DNA from: a virus | DNA: 64,000 nucleotides | Reading direction: 5' to 3' (one strand) | Virus record (IMG/VR): IMGVR_UViG_3300025133_000038 | Coordinates: 1 to 64,000 of that record | Part shown: piece by piece, positions 39,387-47,735 of the stretch | Position numbering within the stretch: the first letter of the stretch is position 1 | Layout: every line of letters starts with the position of its first letter | Made by a program: the position numbers and the translations under genes | Notes under the pieces: generated by a model | Told to the model about the DNA's origin: nothing | The model's database searches: none | What the model saw: the letters and a program-made list of their open reading frames with translations, nothing else

Positions 39387-39387
39387 T
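39360..39387 (+). promoter_or_regulatory. Sigma70-type promoter inside coding sequence
   Basis: TTGACT (39360-39365), 16-nt spacer, TATAAT (39382-39387). The -10 overlaps the ATG at 39386, so transcripts would begin inside that gene and serve genes from 39658 on. Confidence 0.7.
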
Positions 39388-39661
39388 GGATGAACAAGAA
39401 CCAACGAAGCTCCTTTGTAAGACAGAGTGCCCAGGTTGTAAACAGGTTTGGTCAAGAGAGATTTGGCCTGAGATGCCTTTGGGTGTCATGGCTCTTACCT
39501 TGTGCCCTGACTGTGACGAAGGTGAGAAAGTTACCTTGATTGGTAATTCTAAGGCGTGGGATGATATTAAGTGGCAGCTAGGAGATATGACTGACGGGTA
39601 TCCCTCTAATAGAGGGTTTGATACCATTCATGTTCCAACTTATAGGGTAGACGATAAATGA
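39386..39661 (+). CDS. Zinc-ribbon protein
   Basis: 91 residues. C...CPGC and CPDC form a ribbon within the first 45 residues; remainder soluble. Coupled by TAATG and ATGA overlaps. Confidence 0.65.
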   Translation: MDEQEPTKLLCKTECPGCKQVWSREIWPEMPLGVMALTLCPDCDEGEKVTLIGNSKAWDDIKWQLGDMTDGYPSNRGFDTIHVPTYRVDDK

Positions 39662-40014
39662 GTACAGAATACTACTTAGTATGTCCAGACCAAAGAAAAG
39701 TGCTGGAACTTTACAAAGAACATCAGTATCTATATACACTTAACAGTATTGATTGTTATGTTGGTGGATACGAGAGCTTTCTAAAGGATTTACATGCAGA
39801 AGATTGGTTTAGTCCTAAATATGATGCTGCTGCTATTCTTACAAAAGTAATTGCTTTTCTTAAGGATTGTGATGGTGAAGAAATACTACACTTGAATGAC
39901 AACGAGTGGATTGATTGGTGGTATGAGAATATTGCCCATCAATACGATGATACGATTGGTATTCCTGGTATGTCTAAGGCGTACCCAGATGATTGGACTG
40001 TTTATTATTGGTAA
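39658..40014 (+). CDS. Unknown 118-residue protein
   Basis: Acidic, aromatic-rich alpha/beta protein. ATGA overlap with the previous gene. No family recognised. Confidence 0.65.
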   Translation: MSTEYYLVCPDQRKVLELYKEHQYLYTLNSIDCYVGGYESFLKDLHAEDWFSPKYDAAAILTKVIAFLKDCDGEEILHLNDNEWIDWWYENIAHQYDDTIGIPGMSKAYPDDWTVYYW

Positions 40015-40024
40015 AGGTGATTAA

Positions 40025-40192
40025 GTGGACGTTGGATTGAAGATTGAGGGAAGGGACGACTGTCCTTTCTGTGGTGGTTTAAAAGAGCTACCTGTTTGTG
40101 CTTGGTGTGAAGAAGGTGCTAAGCACTCACACTGTGATGACAGTTGGACAAAACCTTGTGAGTATTGCGAAGATAAGGAAGTGGTACAATGA
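40025..40192 (+). CDS. Zinc-finger mini-protein (GTG start)
   Basis: 55 residues, AAAGGTGATTAA-GTG. CPFC, CAWC and CEYC pairs with a His pair. Overlaps the CCA-enzyme start by ATGA. Confidence 0.6.
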   Translation: MDVGLKIEGRDDCPFCGGLKELPVCAWCEEGAKHSHCDDSWTKPCEYCEDKEVVQ

Positions 40193-40875
40193 ACAAAGAA
40201 ATTAAATTCTACCAAGTAGGTGGTTGCGTGCGAGACGAAATCCTTGGGCTAAAGTCTAAGGACATCGACTACTCTGTAGTTGCACCCTCCTATGCGGCAA
40301 TGAAGCTAGAGATTCAGAAGCGAGGTGGAGAAATCTTCCTTGAGAACCCTGAGTTCCTAACAATTCGGGCTAAGGTTCCTGGTATGGGAGCTTGTGACTT
40401 CGTTTGTTGCAGGAAGGACGGTGCTTATTCTGATGGGCGTCACCCTGAGAGCGTAGAGATGGGTTCTCTTGAGGACGACCTTGGGCGTCGTGACTTTACA
40501 ATGAATGCGATTGCTAAGGGCGAAGACGGTAAGCTGATTGACCCTTTCGGTGGTCAGCGTGACATTGAGCGTCAGGTGATTGAGTCCGTTGGTATGGCTG
40601 AGGACAGGTTCCGAGAGGATTACCTGCGTATCCTGCGGGCTGTTCGGTTCGCTGTTACAAAGCGTATGGAACTGTCTGAGGAGGTTGAGCGAGCTTGCTC
40701 TAAGCTATACAGGGGAGTGCTTAAGGTTTCTGTTGAGCGTATTCGTGAGGAGCTACACAAGGCTTTCATGTGCGACACAATGGAAACACTTGGTCTACTG
40801 TCTCAGTATGGACTAGACGAGGTAGTGTTCAGTAAGAAGGTTGGCCTTCGACTCAAGCCTACACTGGAGAAGTAA
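40189..40875 (+). CDS. CCA-adding enzyme/poly(A) polymerase head (class II)
   Basis: 228 residues carrying the class II nucleotidyltransferase motifs: VGGCVRD (10-16), KDIDYSV (24-30), RRDFTMNAIA (about 101-110), DPFGGQRDIE, YLRILRAVRF and SVERIREEL. Cellular enzymes are ~400 residues; the C-terminal body/tail domains are missing. It adds CCA to tRNA 3' ends, which fits a phage whose tRNA genes all lack CCA. May need host partner or act as a minimal form. Confidence 0.85.
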   Translation: MNKEIKFYQVGGCVRDEILGLKSKDIDYSVVAPSYAAMKLEIQKRGGEIFLENPEFLTIRAKVPGMGACDFVCCRKDGAYSDGRHPESVEMGSLEDDLGRRDFTMNAIAKGEDGKLIDPFGGQRDIERQVIESVGMAEDRFREDYLRILRAVRFAVTKRMELSEEVERACSKLYRGVLKVSVERIREELHKAFMCDTMETLGLLSQYGLDEVVFSKKVGLRLKPTLEK

Positions 40876-40876
40876 G

Positions 40877-41242
40877 ATGGAAGTACTTGAAAAACTAAGG
40901 TTAAAAGAAGACAAACTCAAAGTTAGTTTAGCTAAAGTAGAAGGGCAGATTAAATATCAACAATCTTTAACTACAGTTACTTGTATTTCTCATTGCAACC
41001 ATGACTATGAGGACACTAATAAGAATGGGTGTGGTAAGACGAGTCAGATTAAAGACTTAGAATACATCCAAACCCACTGGTATGAAGACCCTTATAGTTG
41101 TATGGCTGGTGATAGATGGCATGAGGCTGAGGGGCAGTTCAACTGTCCACATTGTGGTAAATTAAATAGATTGTATAAGCGCGAAGAGATACAAAAGCTC
41201 AAGCATTTATTCAAATCTATAAGAAAGGTGTATAATAAGTAA
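40877..41242 (+). CDS. Zinc-binding helical protein
   Basis: 121 residues. N-terminal coiled coil, then C..C-H-C and CPHC (about 97-100) as a probable zinc site, basic helical tail. Immediately follows the CCA enzyme; role unknown. Confidence 0.6.
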   Translation: MEVLEKLRLKEDKLKVSLAKVEGQIKYQQSLTTVTCISHCNHDYEDTNKNGCGKTSQIKDLEYIQTHWYEDPYSCMAGDRWHEAEGQFNCPHCGKLNRLYKREEIQKLKHLFKSIRKVYNK

Positions 41243-41249
41243 TAGTATG

Positions 41250-41334
41250 GTAGATGCGTCCGAGTTGGAGAGCGGAGCGAAGTTGTGACCTTCGTGTGCG
41301 TAAGCACTAGCGAGTTCGAGTCTCGTCATTTACC
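41250..41334 (+). tRNA. tRNA-His(GTG) with long variable arm
   Basis: Anticodon arm CGAAG-TTGTGAC-CTTCG; acceptor GTAGATG/CATTTAC with an encoded G-1 (41249) opposite C73, the His identity pair. Unusually, the variable region forms a hairpin GTGC-GTAA-GCAC like class II tRNAs. Followed by CT. Confidence 0.88.
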
Positions 41335-41339
41335 CTTAT

Positions 41340-41425
41340 GGAGAAGCGGCACAGTATTGGTGAGGTGCAGCGGTTTGCTAAACCGTGGTCGTAAGGGCCT
41401 GTGGGTTCAATTCCCTCCTTCTCCG
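41340..41425 (+). tRNA. tRNA-Ser(GCT)
   Basis: Anticodon arm GCGGT-TTGCTAA-ACCGT; class II variable arm with a GTAA loop; acceptor GGAGAAG/CTTCTCC; discriminator G then CT. Confidence 0.92.
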
Positions 41426-41454
41426 CTTACATTAATGAAATAAAGGAGTATAAA

Positions 41455-41703
41455 ATGGGTCGATTGAGAAAAAGATTGGACGGACTAGAAGGACATGCTC
41501 ATAGTACTATGTCTAGTGCTGACGCAAAGATAGAGAGAGTCGCCGGTTTGGTAGAGGATTTTATCCTTGACCTTCAAGACGGCATGGGTATCACGCTAGA
41601 AAGAACTGGTGAGGATTCTATTTATGATTTTCTTATTGGTAGGGTTGATAAGCTACCTCTCAAGGTAGTGATTGACATTTCAGAGGATGAACCAGAAGTT
41701 TAA
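41455..41703 (+). CDS. Unknown 82-residue protein
   Basis: AAAGGAGTATAAA-ATG start. Helical N-half, strands at the end. Last gene before a terminator. Confidence 0.65.
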   Translation: MGRLRKRLDGLEGHAHSTMSSADAKIERVAGLVEDFILDLQDGMGITLERTGEDSIYDFLIGRVDKLPLKVVIDISEDEPEV

Positions 41704-41727
41704 TCAAATTCCATCTACTAATTTAAT

Positions 41728-41759
41728 AGGGACGCTGTAATGGTGTCCCTTTTCTTTTT
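41728..41759 (+). terminator. Rho-independent terminator
   Basis: AGGGAC ... GTGTCCCT stem-loop followed by TTTCTTTTT. Confidence 0.85.
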
Positions 41760-41774
41760 GTATAGGTTCAAACG

Positions 41775-42260
41775 ATGAACGAAAAAGAAGATGTTGTAGG
41801 TAAGCGTAGGACTAACCTTCTACGCCACATTGACAACGTAAGAAACAACTGCATTTTATTGTCAGCAAAACTCATTGAGAATGGAGAGATTGAGTTGGGC
41901 CATCAGCTAATAGCTAAGGGCTACGGTCACGACCAATCAAAATTCTATGGTATAGAGTGGACCTATCTTAATGAAGAAGCTAGGGAGAAATACCCCGACT
42001 TGTTTAAGGCAGCGCTCCTACAGCACGTTAGCGGCAACCGCCATCACCCAGAGGCATGGGCTGGTGGTATTAAGCAGATGGACAGGCTACACAGAGCAGA
42101 GATGGTATGTGACTGGGCCGCGCGTTCCTCAGAGTTTGGTAAAGACCTAAGGGAATGGATAAAAAAAGAAGCTACCAAACGCTTCGACTTCTCATTACAA
42201 AGCGGTGCCTACAAAGAGATTAAGGGGTTGGTTGATATGCTCCTAGATAACTCATTCTAA
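41775..42260 (+). CDS. DUF5662-like protein
   Basis: 161 residues. HDQSKF (about 53-58), QHVSGNRHHPEAW (about 82-94) and EMVCDWAARSSEFG match the His/Asp-rich pattern of DUF5662, an HD-like putative metal-binding family of phages and bacteria. No established function. Followed by a terminator. Confidence 0.75.
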   Translation: MNEKEDVVGKRRTNLLRHIDNVRNNCILLSAKLIENGEIELGHQLIAKGYGHDQSKFYGIEWTYLNEEAREKYPDLFKAALLQHVSGNRHHPEAWAGGIKQMDRLHRAEMVCDWAARSSEFGKDLREWIKKEATKRFDFSLQSGAYKEIKGLVDMLLDNSF

Positions 42261-42284
42261 ACCCCCTCTGGGGGTCTTTCTTTT
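42261..42284 (+). terminator. Rho-independent terminator
   Basis: ACCCCC-TCT-GGGGGT hairpin followed by CTTTCTTTT. Confidence 0.8.
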
Positions 42285-42307
42285 CCTGCAAAAATTTCTT
42301 CTGCCCC

Positions 42308-42335
42308 TTGACAGGGAGCGTCTATCGTCTATAAT
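42308..42335 (+). promoter_or_regulatory. Sigma70-type promoter
   Basis: TTGACA (42308-42313), 16-nt spacer, TATAAT (42330-42335), CAAAAATTTC tract upstream. Confidence 0.88.
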
Positions 42336-42356
42336 AGGTCTATCAAGGAGAGCGAT

Positions 42357-42899
42357 ATGAAAATACAACAACTCAAAATCATTCAAGACGAATTAAGAAA
42401 CCCTAAAGACATTATCCCTATGGCTAAGTTTGTAGTTGGGGGTGGTATCTTTTGTTTGGGTCATCTGGCTGAGTATTTAGATGTACTACCAAGCGAGGAC
42501 TTGCTAATAGAACTGGTCCGCTTCCCAGATGGTGAGGTATACGTCCATGATGGACACCACAGGGCTGTGGCTATTTACCTAGCAGGTAGGAAGTTCCTCC
42601 ATGAGGACGAGTACTACCTAGTAGAGAGAAGCTATGAAGACTATCAAGACATAGTCTTTATGAGAAACGGTTACTACTTTGGGTACGTCACCCCCTTTAA
42701 TGTAAAGAGTGAGGCTAGGTTCGGAGACATTAGTGCCTGGAAGCACCGAGTCAAAAACATTTACTTTGAACAAAGCCCACAACATGCTAAGCATTTAATT
42801 GAAACAAGACCAGATTTATATAAGAGGGCAAAGAAGTTCTCTTCCGTTGAGGAACTAGCAAATGAAACTAGACATTACAAAAATCGAACAGGCAATTGA
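42357..42899 (+). CDS. ParB/Srx-like domain protein
   Basis: 180 residues. VHDGHHRAVAIYLAGR (about 63-78) is the GxHR-type motif of ParB/sulfiredoxin-fold proteins (DNA-binding, nuclease or ATP-dependent). The rest is unassigned. AAGGAGAGCGAT-ATG start. First gene of the RNA-repair transcript; overlaps the ligase by 38 nt. Confidence 0.7.
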   Translation: MKIQQLKIIQDELRNPKDIIPMAKFVVGGGIFCLGHLAEYLDVLPSEDLLIELVRFPDGEVYVHDGHHRAVAIYLAGRKFLHEDEYYLVERSYEDYQDIVFMRNGYYFGYVTPFNVKSEARFGDISAWKHRVKNIYFEQSPQHAKHLIETRPDLYKRAKKFSSVEELANETRHYKNRTGN

Positions 42900-43983
42900 A
42901 GACGGCTGGGTTACAAAGCGTAAGCACCCTACTGCTGACTTGTGGATTCTAAACTACTCTAAGCAGACTCAGTTTGAGTTCTACTGGGAGCCAGGAACTA
43001 CAATGACATGCCGTGGGCTAATTGTTGATGAAAAGTGGTCGGTTGTTTCACGACCTCTCGAAAAATTTTTCACACTAGACCAGCTTACTAGCATGAGAAA
43101 TAAGGTACACCACCTGTATGGTATGAAGTTTAAGAACATGTTCAAGGGTAACTTTCGATGCTTTGACAAGCTAGATGGTTCCTTGGGTGTCTTGTACCCA
43201 TTGGGTGACAAGGTGTGCGTTGCTACTAGGGGTTCGTTCGAGTCAGAAATGGCTGTTCGTGCTACTGAAATGTTAGAGGGGATGGGTCTAGCTGACCACT
43301 CTAAGTGGAAGACTGTTCATGGTGAGAGTTTGCTCGATGAAATGACTGTCATGGTGGAGATTATCTATCCAGACAACCAAATCGTTGTAGACTATAAGGG
43401 TGAAGAAAAGTTAGTCTTACTAGCTGTGGTTGACAAGAGAACAGGTAAGGATGACTGGTCTATGTACCGCATGTTTTCAAAAAAGTTTGAACCAGCTAAA
43501 GAGTTCTTCCACGTTCAAACTCTCGAAGACCTAACAGAAGAAGACTACAATGGACAAGAAGGTTATGTCCTAGTCTTTGACAATGGGTTACGAGTGAAGT
43601 GGAAGTACGAAGAGTACAAGAGGCTCCATCGTATCGTTACTGGACTAAGTGAAAACACAGTCTGGGAATGGTTGCGTGATGGTGTGGATATTAAAGATGT
43701 CCTAAAGGATGTGCCTGATGAGTTCTACAAGTGGGGCAAAGAGGTAGCATCAAGATTAAAGAGCAGGTTTAACGAGATTAACGAAGAAGCACACGATGCC
43801 TTTGTTAAGTACAATACGTTTAATGTTTCTCGTAAAGAACTTGCGGCTTGCATCAACCAATTTAAGTATAAAGGATTAGTTTTCTCTCTTGCAGACGGTA
43901 AGAGCATTAACCTATCCATATGGCAAATTATTAAACAGGAGATGAAGGATGAAAAAAGACATTCGCAACTTAAAGAAGGGTGA
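42862..43983 (+). CDS. T4 Rnl1-like RNA ligase
   Basis: 373 residues, like T4 RnlA (374). Nucleotidyltransferase motif I DKLDGSLGVL (about 102-111, adenylated Lys), CRGLI upstream, motif IIIa region EIIYPDNQIV, motif IV EGYVLVF and motif V LRVKWK are in order, plus a helical C-terminal domain. Seals broken RNA, e.g. tRNAs cut by host anticodon nucleases. Works naturally with the kinase at 45721. Confidence 0.88.
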   Translation: MKLDITKIEQAIEDGWVTKRKHPTADLWILNYSKQTQFEFYWEPGTTMTCRGLIVDEKWSVVSRPLEKFFTLDQLTSMRNKVHHLYGMKFKNMFKGNFRCFDKLDGSLGVLYPLGDKVCVATRGSFESEMAVRATEMLEGMGLADHSKWKTVHGESLLDEMTVMVEIIYPDNQIVVDYKGEEKLVLLAVVDKRTGKDDWSMYRMFSKKFEPAKEFFHVQTLEDLTEEDYNGQEGYVLVFDNGLRVKWKYEEYKRLHRIVTGLSENTVWEWLRDGVDIKDVLKDVPDEFYKWGKEVASRLKSRFNEINEEAHDAFVKYNTFNVSRKELAACINQFKYKGLVFSLADGKSINLSIWQIIKQEMKDEKRHSQLKEG

Positions 43984-44548
43984 TATTGTCACCTTCAAGG
44001 ATGGAGAAACTATTGCGGATGTTCTAGCTGAAACAGGTAAGGCTGTTCTCGGCCAAGATTTAAGGGTCGAGAACGTCCTTACTATTAATCAGTCTCATGG
44101 TCTTGTTAGGTGGACTCGCGTTCATTTTACAAAGTCTGAGAAGACCCTAATAATTAAAGAGGTTGAAGACCTATGCGACGTAAGGATATGTTCTGCCCCA
44201 GAAAGTTTTGAGTGTGGAGACAGACAAGACCTTGATGATTCAGGTTGGTTAGAATATCTTTTTGACTTTGAGGAAGAGCAGACTTTAACAGAGCGTGACT
44301 TCCTAAGGCTCTTAAGTATGGACTATGATAATGAAGAGGCTGTAGAATTTAAGATTAAGGGCGGTGTCCTTTATGGTGAAGATAAGAAGGGTCGATTCTG
44401 CGGAGTAGCAGAATGGTCTGCCCTCTCTGATACTGACTACCCAGAAGTCATGGCGATTGAAATTGGTGGTGAGGACAGTGAGAGTGGTGGATACATTGAG
44501 TTGTACCAGGGTATTAACATGTTTGAAGAGGAGTATGAAGTATTATGA
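43949..44548 (+). CDS. Unknown acidic protein
   Basis: 199 residues, overlapping the ligase end by 35 nt. Beta-rich N-terminal 50 residues (KKGDIVTFKDGE), then strongly acidic. No known family. Confidence 0.65.
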   Translation: MKKDIRNLKKGDIVTFKDGETIADVLAETGKAVLGQDLRVENVLTINQSHGLVRWTRVHFTKSEKTLIIKEVEDLCDVRICSAPESFECGDRQDLDDSGWLEYLFDFEEEQTLTERDFLRLLSMDYDNEEAVEFKIKGGVLYGEDKKGRFCGVAEWSALSDTDYPEVMAIEIGGEDSESGGYIELYQGINMFEEEYEVL

Positions 44549-45255
44549 GTTTAATTGGAATTGTTATTGCTGTTGTTGCTGTGGGTATCTTTGCTGTATA
44601 CTTGTTCCCTAAGCTAAAGTATCGAGCCCGAGACGTTCAGGATGCTATCAATAATAAGCTATCTGACCCAGTAAAAGACCACGGGCATCAGATTGATGAC
44701 GCTAAAGATGCCGTCGTCAAGGCACAAGAAGAAGTTTTAGCTGCTATCACCTCCAACAAGGGGTTGAAACAAAGAGTTGAAGCATCAAAGAGGGAGATTA
44801 AGAGATACTCAGACCTATCTGTTAAGGCAGCTAGTGATGGAAATACTGAGGCGGTAACGACGTTCGTAAAAGAAAAGCAGCGCGCCGAGGCAAGAGCTAA
44901 GACATTTGCTCGTCAGATTGAGGCGAACGAACATATTATTTCTACTGTTAGGCAGCAGTTGGAAGTTCGTAAGGACCAAATAGAAGATGCTGAAATTAAC
45001 AGGGAGATTCTTGAAGTTCAGTTGGTAGGCTCTAAGATGCGTCAAGACATGGCTAAGTTAGGGTCTGGGTTGGGTGAGACAGACTTGGGTGGACTAGGTT
45101 CACTACAAGAGCATGTAAATGCAGAGACAGCAAGAGCAGAGGCTTTCGAGGAAGTCTATGGTAAGGCTGATGTTGACCTTGAAGCTAAGTATAGTCAAGA
45201 GGGAGACAGTGTTGATGATGAAGTGCAGAAGTTGCTTGCCGCAGCTAAGGAATAA
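44545..45255 (+). CDS. PspA/IM30-like coiled-coil membrane protein
   Basis: 236 residues. Membrane anchor at 3-22, then a long coiled coil. YSDLSVKAASDGN..AVTTFVKEKQRAEARA followed by a second long helix and a tail ending DDEVQKLLAAAKE follows the helix pattern of PspA/Vipp1 (ESCRT-III fold), which stabilise damaged membranes. The added N-terminal span is unusual. Could protect the envelope during infection. Family match is by pattern. Confidence 0.65.
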   Translation: MSLIGIVIAVVAVGIFAVYLFPKLKYRARDVQDAINNKLSDPVKDHGHQIDDAKDAVVKAQEEVLAAITSNKGLKQRVEASKREIKRYSDLSVKAASDGNTEAVTTFVKEKQRAEARAKTFARQIEANEHIISTVRQQLEVRKDQIEDAEINREILEVQLVGSKMRQDMAKLGSGLGETDLGGLGSLQEHVNAETARAEAFEEVYGKADVDLEAKYSQEGDSVDDEVQKLLAAAKE

Positions 45256-45266
45256 GAAAGGAAATT

Positions 45267-45728
45267 ATGATAGGTAAACATGAGTTTGCGGAGTGGACTA
45301 GAAGAGTTCAGGCAATTATAGACAATATAATTATTCCCTGGGAGATACATCTTCTTGAGGATAAAATCTTTAAAGATACAAACGGTAACGGTAGGCTATA
45401 CCTACAGATTCAGTTTGATGACATTGATAATGTGACTGGAGAGGAAGGCTACAGGGCCTACTGTCGCAAGTTCTACTTGTCTCCACACATGACTACTCAA
45501 GAAGTTGTTCGTACTGCATGGAAGGCTTACGAAGCTGCCGTAATACATGAGGCTTCGGAAAAATTTAAATTCCTAGGTCAAATGATTTACGGCCCACACA
45601 TTAGCGTTGGTGCATTGGCTAGTATTGCTAATGAGAGAGACGTTCGTATTGGTGATGTTGAACCTACTAAACCTAAAATGACACAGGCCGTATTTGCCTG
45701 GGCTGAAGCTGGAGGAACTAATGGCTAA
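45267..45728 (+). CDS. Conserved phage protein of unknown function
   Basis: 153 residues. PWEIHLLED (24-32), DNVTGE, YCRKFYLSPHMT and FGP/YGPHISV match a pattern I recall from many phages of actinobacteria, always uncharacterised. AAAGGAAATT-ATG start. Confidence 0.65.
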   Translation: MIGKHEFAEWTRRVQAIIDNIIIPWEIHLLEDKIFKDTNGNGRLYLQIQFDDIDNVTGEEGYRAYCRKFYLSPHMTTQEVVRTAWKAYEAAVIHEASEKFKFLGQMIYGPHISVGALASIANERDVRIGDVEPTKPKMTQAVFAWAEAGGTNG

Positions 45729-46185
45729 GATATGGATTATGAGGGGGCTTCCTGGCTCTGGCAAGAGTACGAAGGCTATTAAAATTTGTAAAAATAATAA
45801 TTGGCCCACCATAGTAAGCTCAGATGACTACTTTATAGCAGGTGATAACTACTACTTTGACCCGATGAAGCTGGGCTCAGCACACCGCTGGTCACAATGG
45901 AAGGTTCGTCAGCTAATCAATGCTGGTCGAGATGTTATCCTAGACAACACTAACCTACAGTGGAAAGAGATGAAGTCCTACATAGTTAATGCTCTTGAGG
46001 CTGGCTACGAGGTAGAGATTGTTGAGCCTGATACGGAGTGGGCCTGGAACATCGACAAGTTAATTGAGAAGGGTAGTCATGGGGTTCCTCGTGACACCTA
46101 CGAGAGTATGATGGCTCGCTACGAACCGCTGGCTGACATACTTGTGAAGCTAGAGAAAGAAAGGGCTAAGTACGATGGATGCTAA
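45721..46185 (+). CDS. P-loop kinase (polynucleotide-kinase/N4BP2 type)
   Basis: 154 residues. RGLPGSGKST (8-17, Walker A), SSDDYF (about 33-38) and DVILDNTN (about 70-77) match the small AAA/PNK-like kinases that phosphorylate 5'-OH nucleic acid ends. Next to RNA ligase 1, so a tRNA/RNA repair role is likely. Confidence 0.8.
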   Translation: MAKIWIMRGLPGSGKSTKAIKICKNNNWPTIVSSDDYFIAGDNYYFDPMKLGSAHRWSQWKVRQLINAGRDVILDNTNLQWKEMKSYIVNALEAGYEVEIVEPDTEWAWNIDKLIEKGSHGVPRDTYESMMARYEPLADILVKLEKERAKYDGC

Positions 46186-46378
46186 CCTAAACATGTGGGA
46201 CTACTGGAGAGATAAGTACGGCCTTACTGAAGCTATTGAGGAATACTTTCCTGACTTGCTTGGTAAGAACAAGGACGTTCAGTATGGCATGGCTATGGTT
46301 CGTGCTGGAGAAGCCCTAATTGAAAAGACAATGAATAAGCTCGTCGCGGAAGACGATGCATTCTATGAGGATGAATAA
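46175..46378 (+). CDS. Unknown 67-residue protein
   Basis: Overlaps the kinase end. Helical, acidic tail. Unknown. Confidence 0.6.
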   Translation: MDANLNMWDYWRDKYGLTEAIEEYFPDLLGKNKDVQYGMAMVRAGEALIEKTMNKLVAEDDAFYEDE

Positions 46379-46380
46379 GA

Positions 46381-46962
46381 ATGAAGATTTACATAACATC
46401 AGATACTCACTTTAACCACACTAACATCTGTGGTCCCGCCATCTCCTCATGGGACGGTGGATACAGACACTTTTCTTCCCTGCAAGAAATGAATGATACT
46501 ATCATCGACAACATCAATGCTGTCGTTGGTAAGAATGATGTACTCTATCACCTGGGAGACTTCGCCTTCGGAAATAAGAAGGAAATCCCTACTCTGAGAG
46601 AGCGTATCAACTGTGGTACAATTCACCTCCTGTATGGCAACCATGATGAGGCTATTGAGCATAAGTTTCCTGAATATCAGAAGCTCTTTGCTTCAACAGG
46701 CCACTATGTTGAGAAGCGTGTCAATAAGAAGAAGGTTTGTATGTTTCACTATCCTATTGCTGCGTGGAATGAGAATGGTCGTGGGTCTATCAACCTACAT
46801 GGTCACTCTCATGGTAACTTTAAGGCAGTAGGGCGTCAGCTAGACGTTGGTGTTGACTGTCACGACTTCAAGCCTCTGTTGCTTGAGGATGTGGTTGCTC
46901 AGGTCAGGGAGTTGGATGTTATTACTGTTGACCATCATACTAGGGAGACTAACTATGGATGA
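46381..46962 (+). CDS. Calcineurin-like metallophosphoesterase
   Basis: 193 residues with SDTHFNH (7-13), LGDFA (58-62), GNHD (85-88), HYP (about 122) and HGHSHG (about 139-144), the set seen in many phage phosphoesterases. Phosphatase or 2',3'-phosphodiesterase; after ligase and kinase it may remove RNA-end phosphates. Confidence 0.88.
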   Translation: MKIYITSDTHFNHTNICGPAISSWDGGYRHFSSLQEMNDTIIDNINAVVGKNDVLYHLGDFAFGNKKEIPTLRERINCGTIHLLYGNHDEAIEHKFPEYQKLFASTGHYVEKRVNKKKVCMFHYPIAAWNENGRGSINLHGHSHGNFKAVGRQLDVGVDCHDFKPLLLEDVVAQVRELDVITVDHHTRETNYG

Positions 46963-47137
46963 TATAGAATATGTTGTTGAATGGGATTTGTCTGCTGAGG
47001 CACTAACAAAAAGGATTAACTTAAGGTTAGGGTCAGGGTGGAAATTTCATGGAAGCCTAGTTTGCTCTCAACATCGTTTATATCAAGCTATGATTAAAAC
47101 TAAGGGGGATGAGGCTGACGAGCCGAATCCTAGGTAG
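46955..47137 (+). CDS. DUF1737-like protein
   Basis: 60 residues. LSAEALTKRINLRLGSGWKFHGSL...YQAMIK follows the DUF1737 pattern (strand-helix then GW). Function unknown. Overlaps the phosphoesterase end. Confidence 0.65.
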   Translation: MDDIEYVVEWDLSAEALTKRINLRLGSGWKFHGSLVCSQHRLYQAMIKTKGDEADEPNPR

Positions 47138-47247
47138 TGTGTAGGATAGGTGGGAGACTGAGAAGCATAGGCACAAGTCATGTGGAGTCGTTCTTGAAAT
47201 ACCACCCGCTACCTTTCCTTTTTTCTCAGAAAAACCCGTCGTCCCCC

Positions 47248-47275
47248 TTGACAAAACGGTTCCATCCCCTATAAT
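47248..47275 (+). promoter_or_regulatory. Sigma70-type promoter
   Basis: TTGACA (47248-47253), 16-nt spacer ending CCCC, TATAAT (47270-47275), A-tract upstream. Confidence 0.9.
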
Positions 47276-47310
47276 AGCTTTATACGAGACAGGAAACAAC
47301 GGAGGTCACT

Positions 47311-47529
47311 ATGAAGGCTGGAGATATTGTTTATATTAAGTCTGAGCTAAAGCAAGGACATGTTGAAGGTTTCGAGATTACCAGTGAGTATAAAGCCACC
47401 CTTCCTCTCTATGATTGGTGGCTAAGAATTGAAAGATATGGGGAGCCGGATTCGTTCGCCCCCTACAAAGAAAGTGAGTTGACATTAGACCATGAAATAT
47501 ATAGTTCAAGACATGAAACTAAGCGATAG
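47311..47529 (+). CDS. Unknown 72-residue protein
   Basis: GGAGGTCACT-ATG start. Begins KAGDIVYIKSELKQG, beta-rich, resembling small SH3-type proteins. First gene after a strong promoter. Confidence 0.65.
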   Translation: MKAGDIVYIKSELKQGHVEGFEITSEYKATLPLYDWWLRIERYGEPDSFAPYKESELTLDHEIYSSRHETKR

Positions 47530-47674
47530 TCACCCAACTAATCCTGGGGAAAAAGTCTTTCGCCTGTTGAATCTCCACACCAGACTGCTGAGCCTGGGAT
47601 ATTACACCAGCTTTGATGCGTGTGTGAAGATGTGCCAGAAAAAGAATGAGAAAGAATCACCATTACCGTCTTAA
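47492..47674 (+). CDS. Unknown 60-residue protein
   Basis: Overlaps the previous gene by 38 nt and lacks a clear ribosome site. Basic, with two Cys near CVKMCQ. Uncertain. Confidence 0.4.
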   Translation: MKYIVQDMKLSDSHPTNPGEKVFRLLNLHTRLLSLGYYTSFDACVKMCQKKNEKESPLPS

Positions 47675-47735
47675 GTATCCCTTAGGATATTTTAGATACT
47701 TTTTGGGAGAATAAGTGTATAATATGATACGAATG

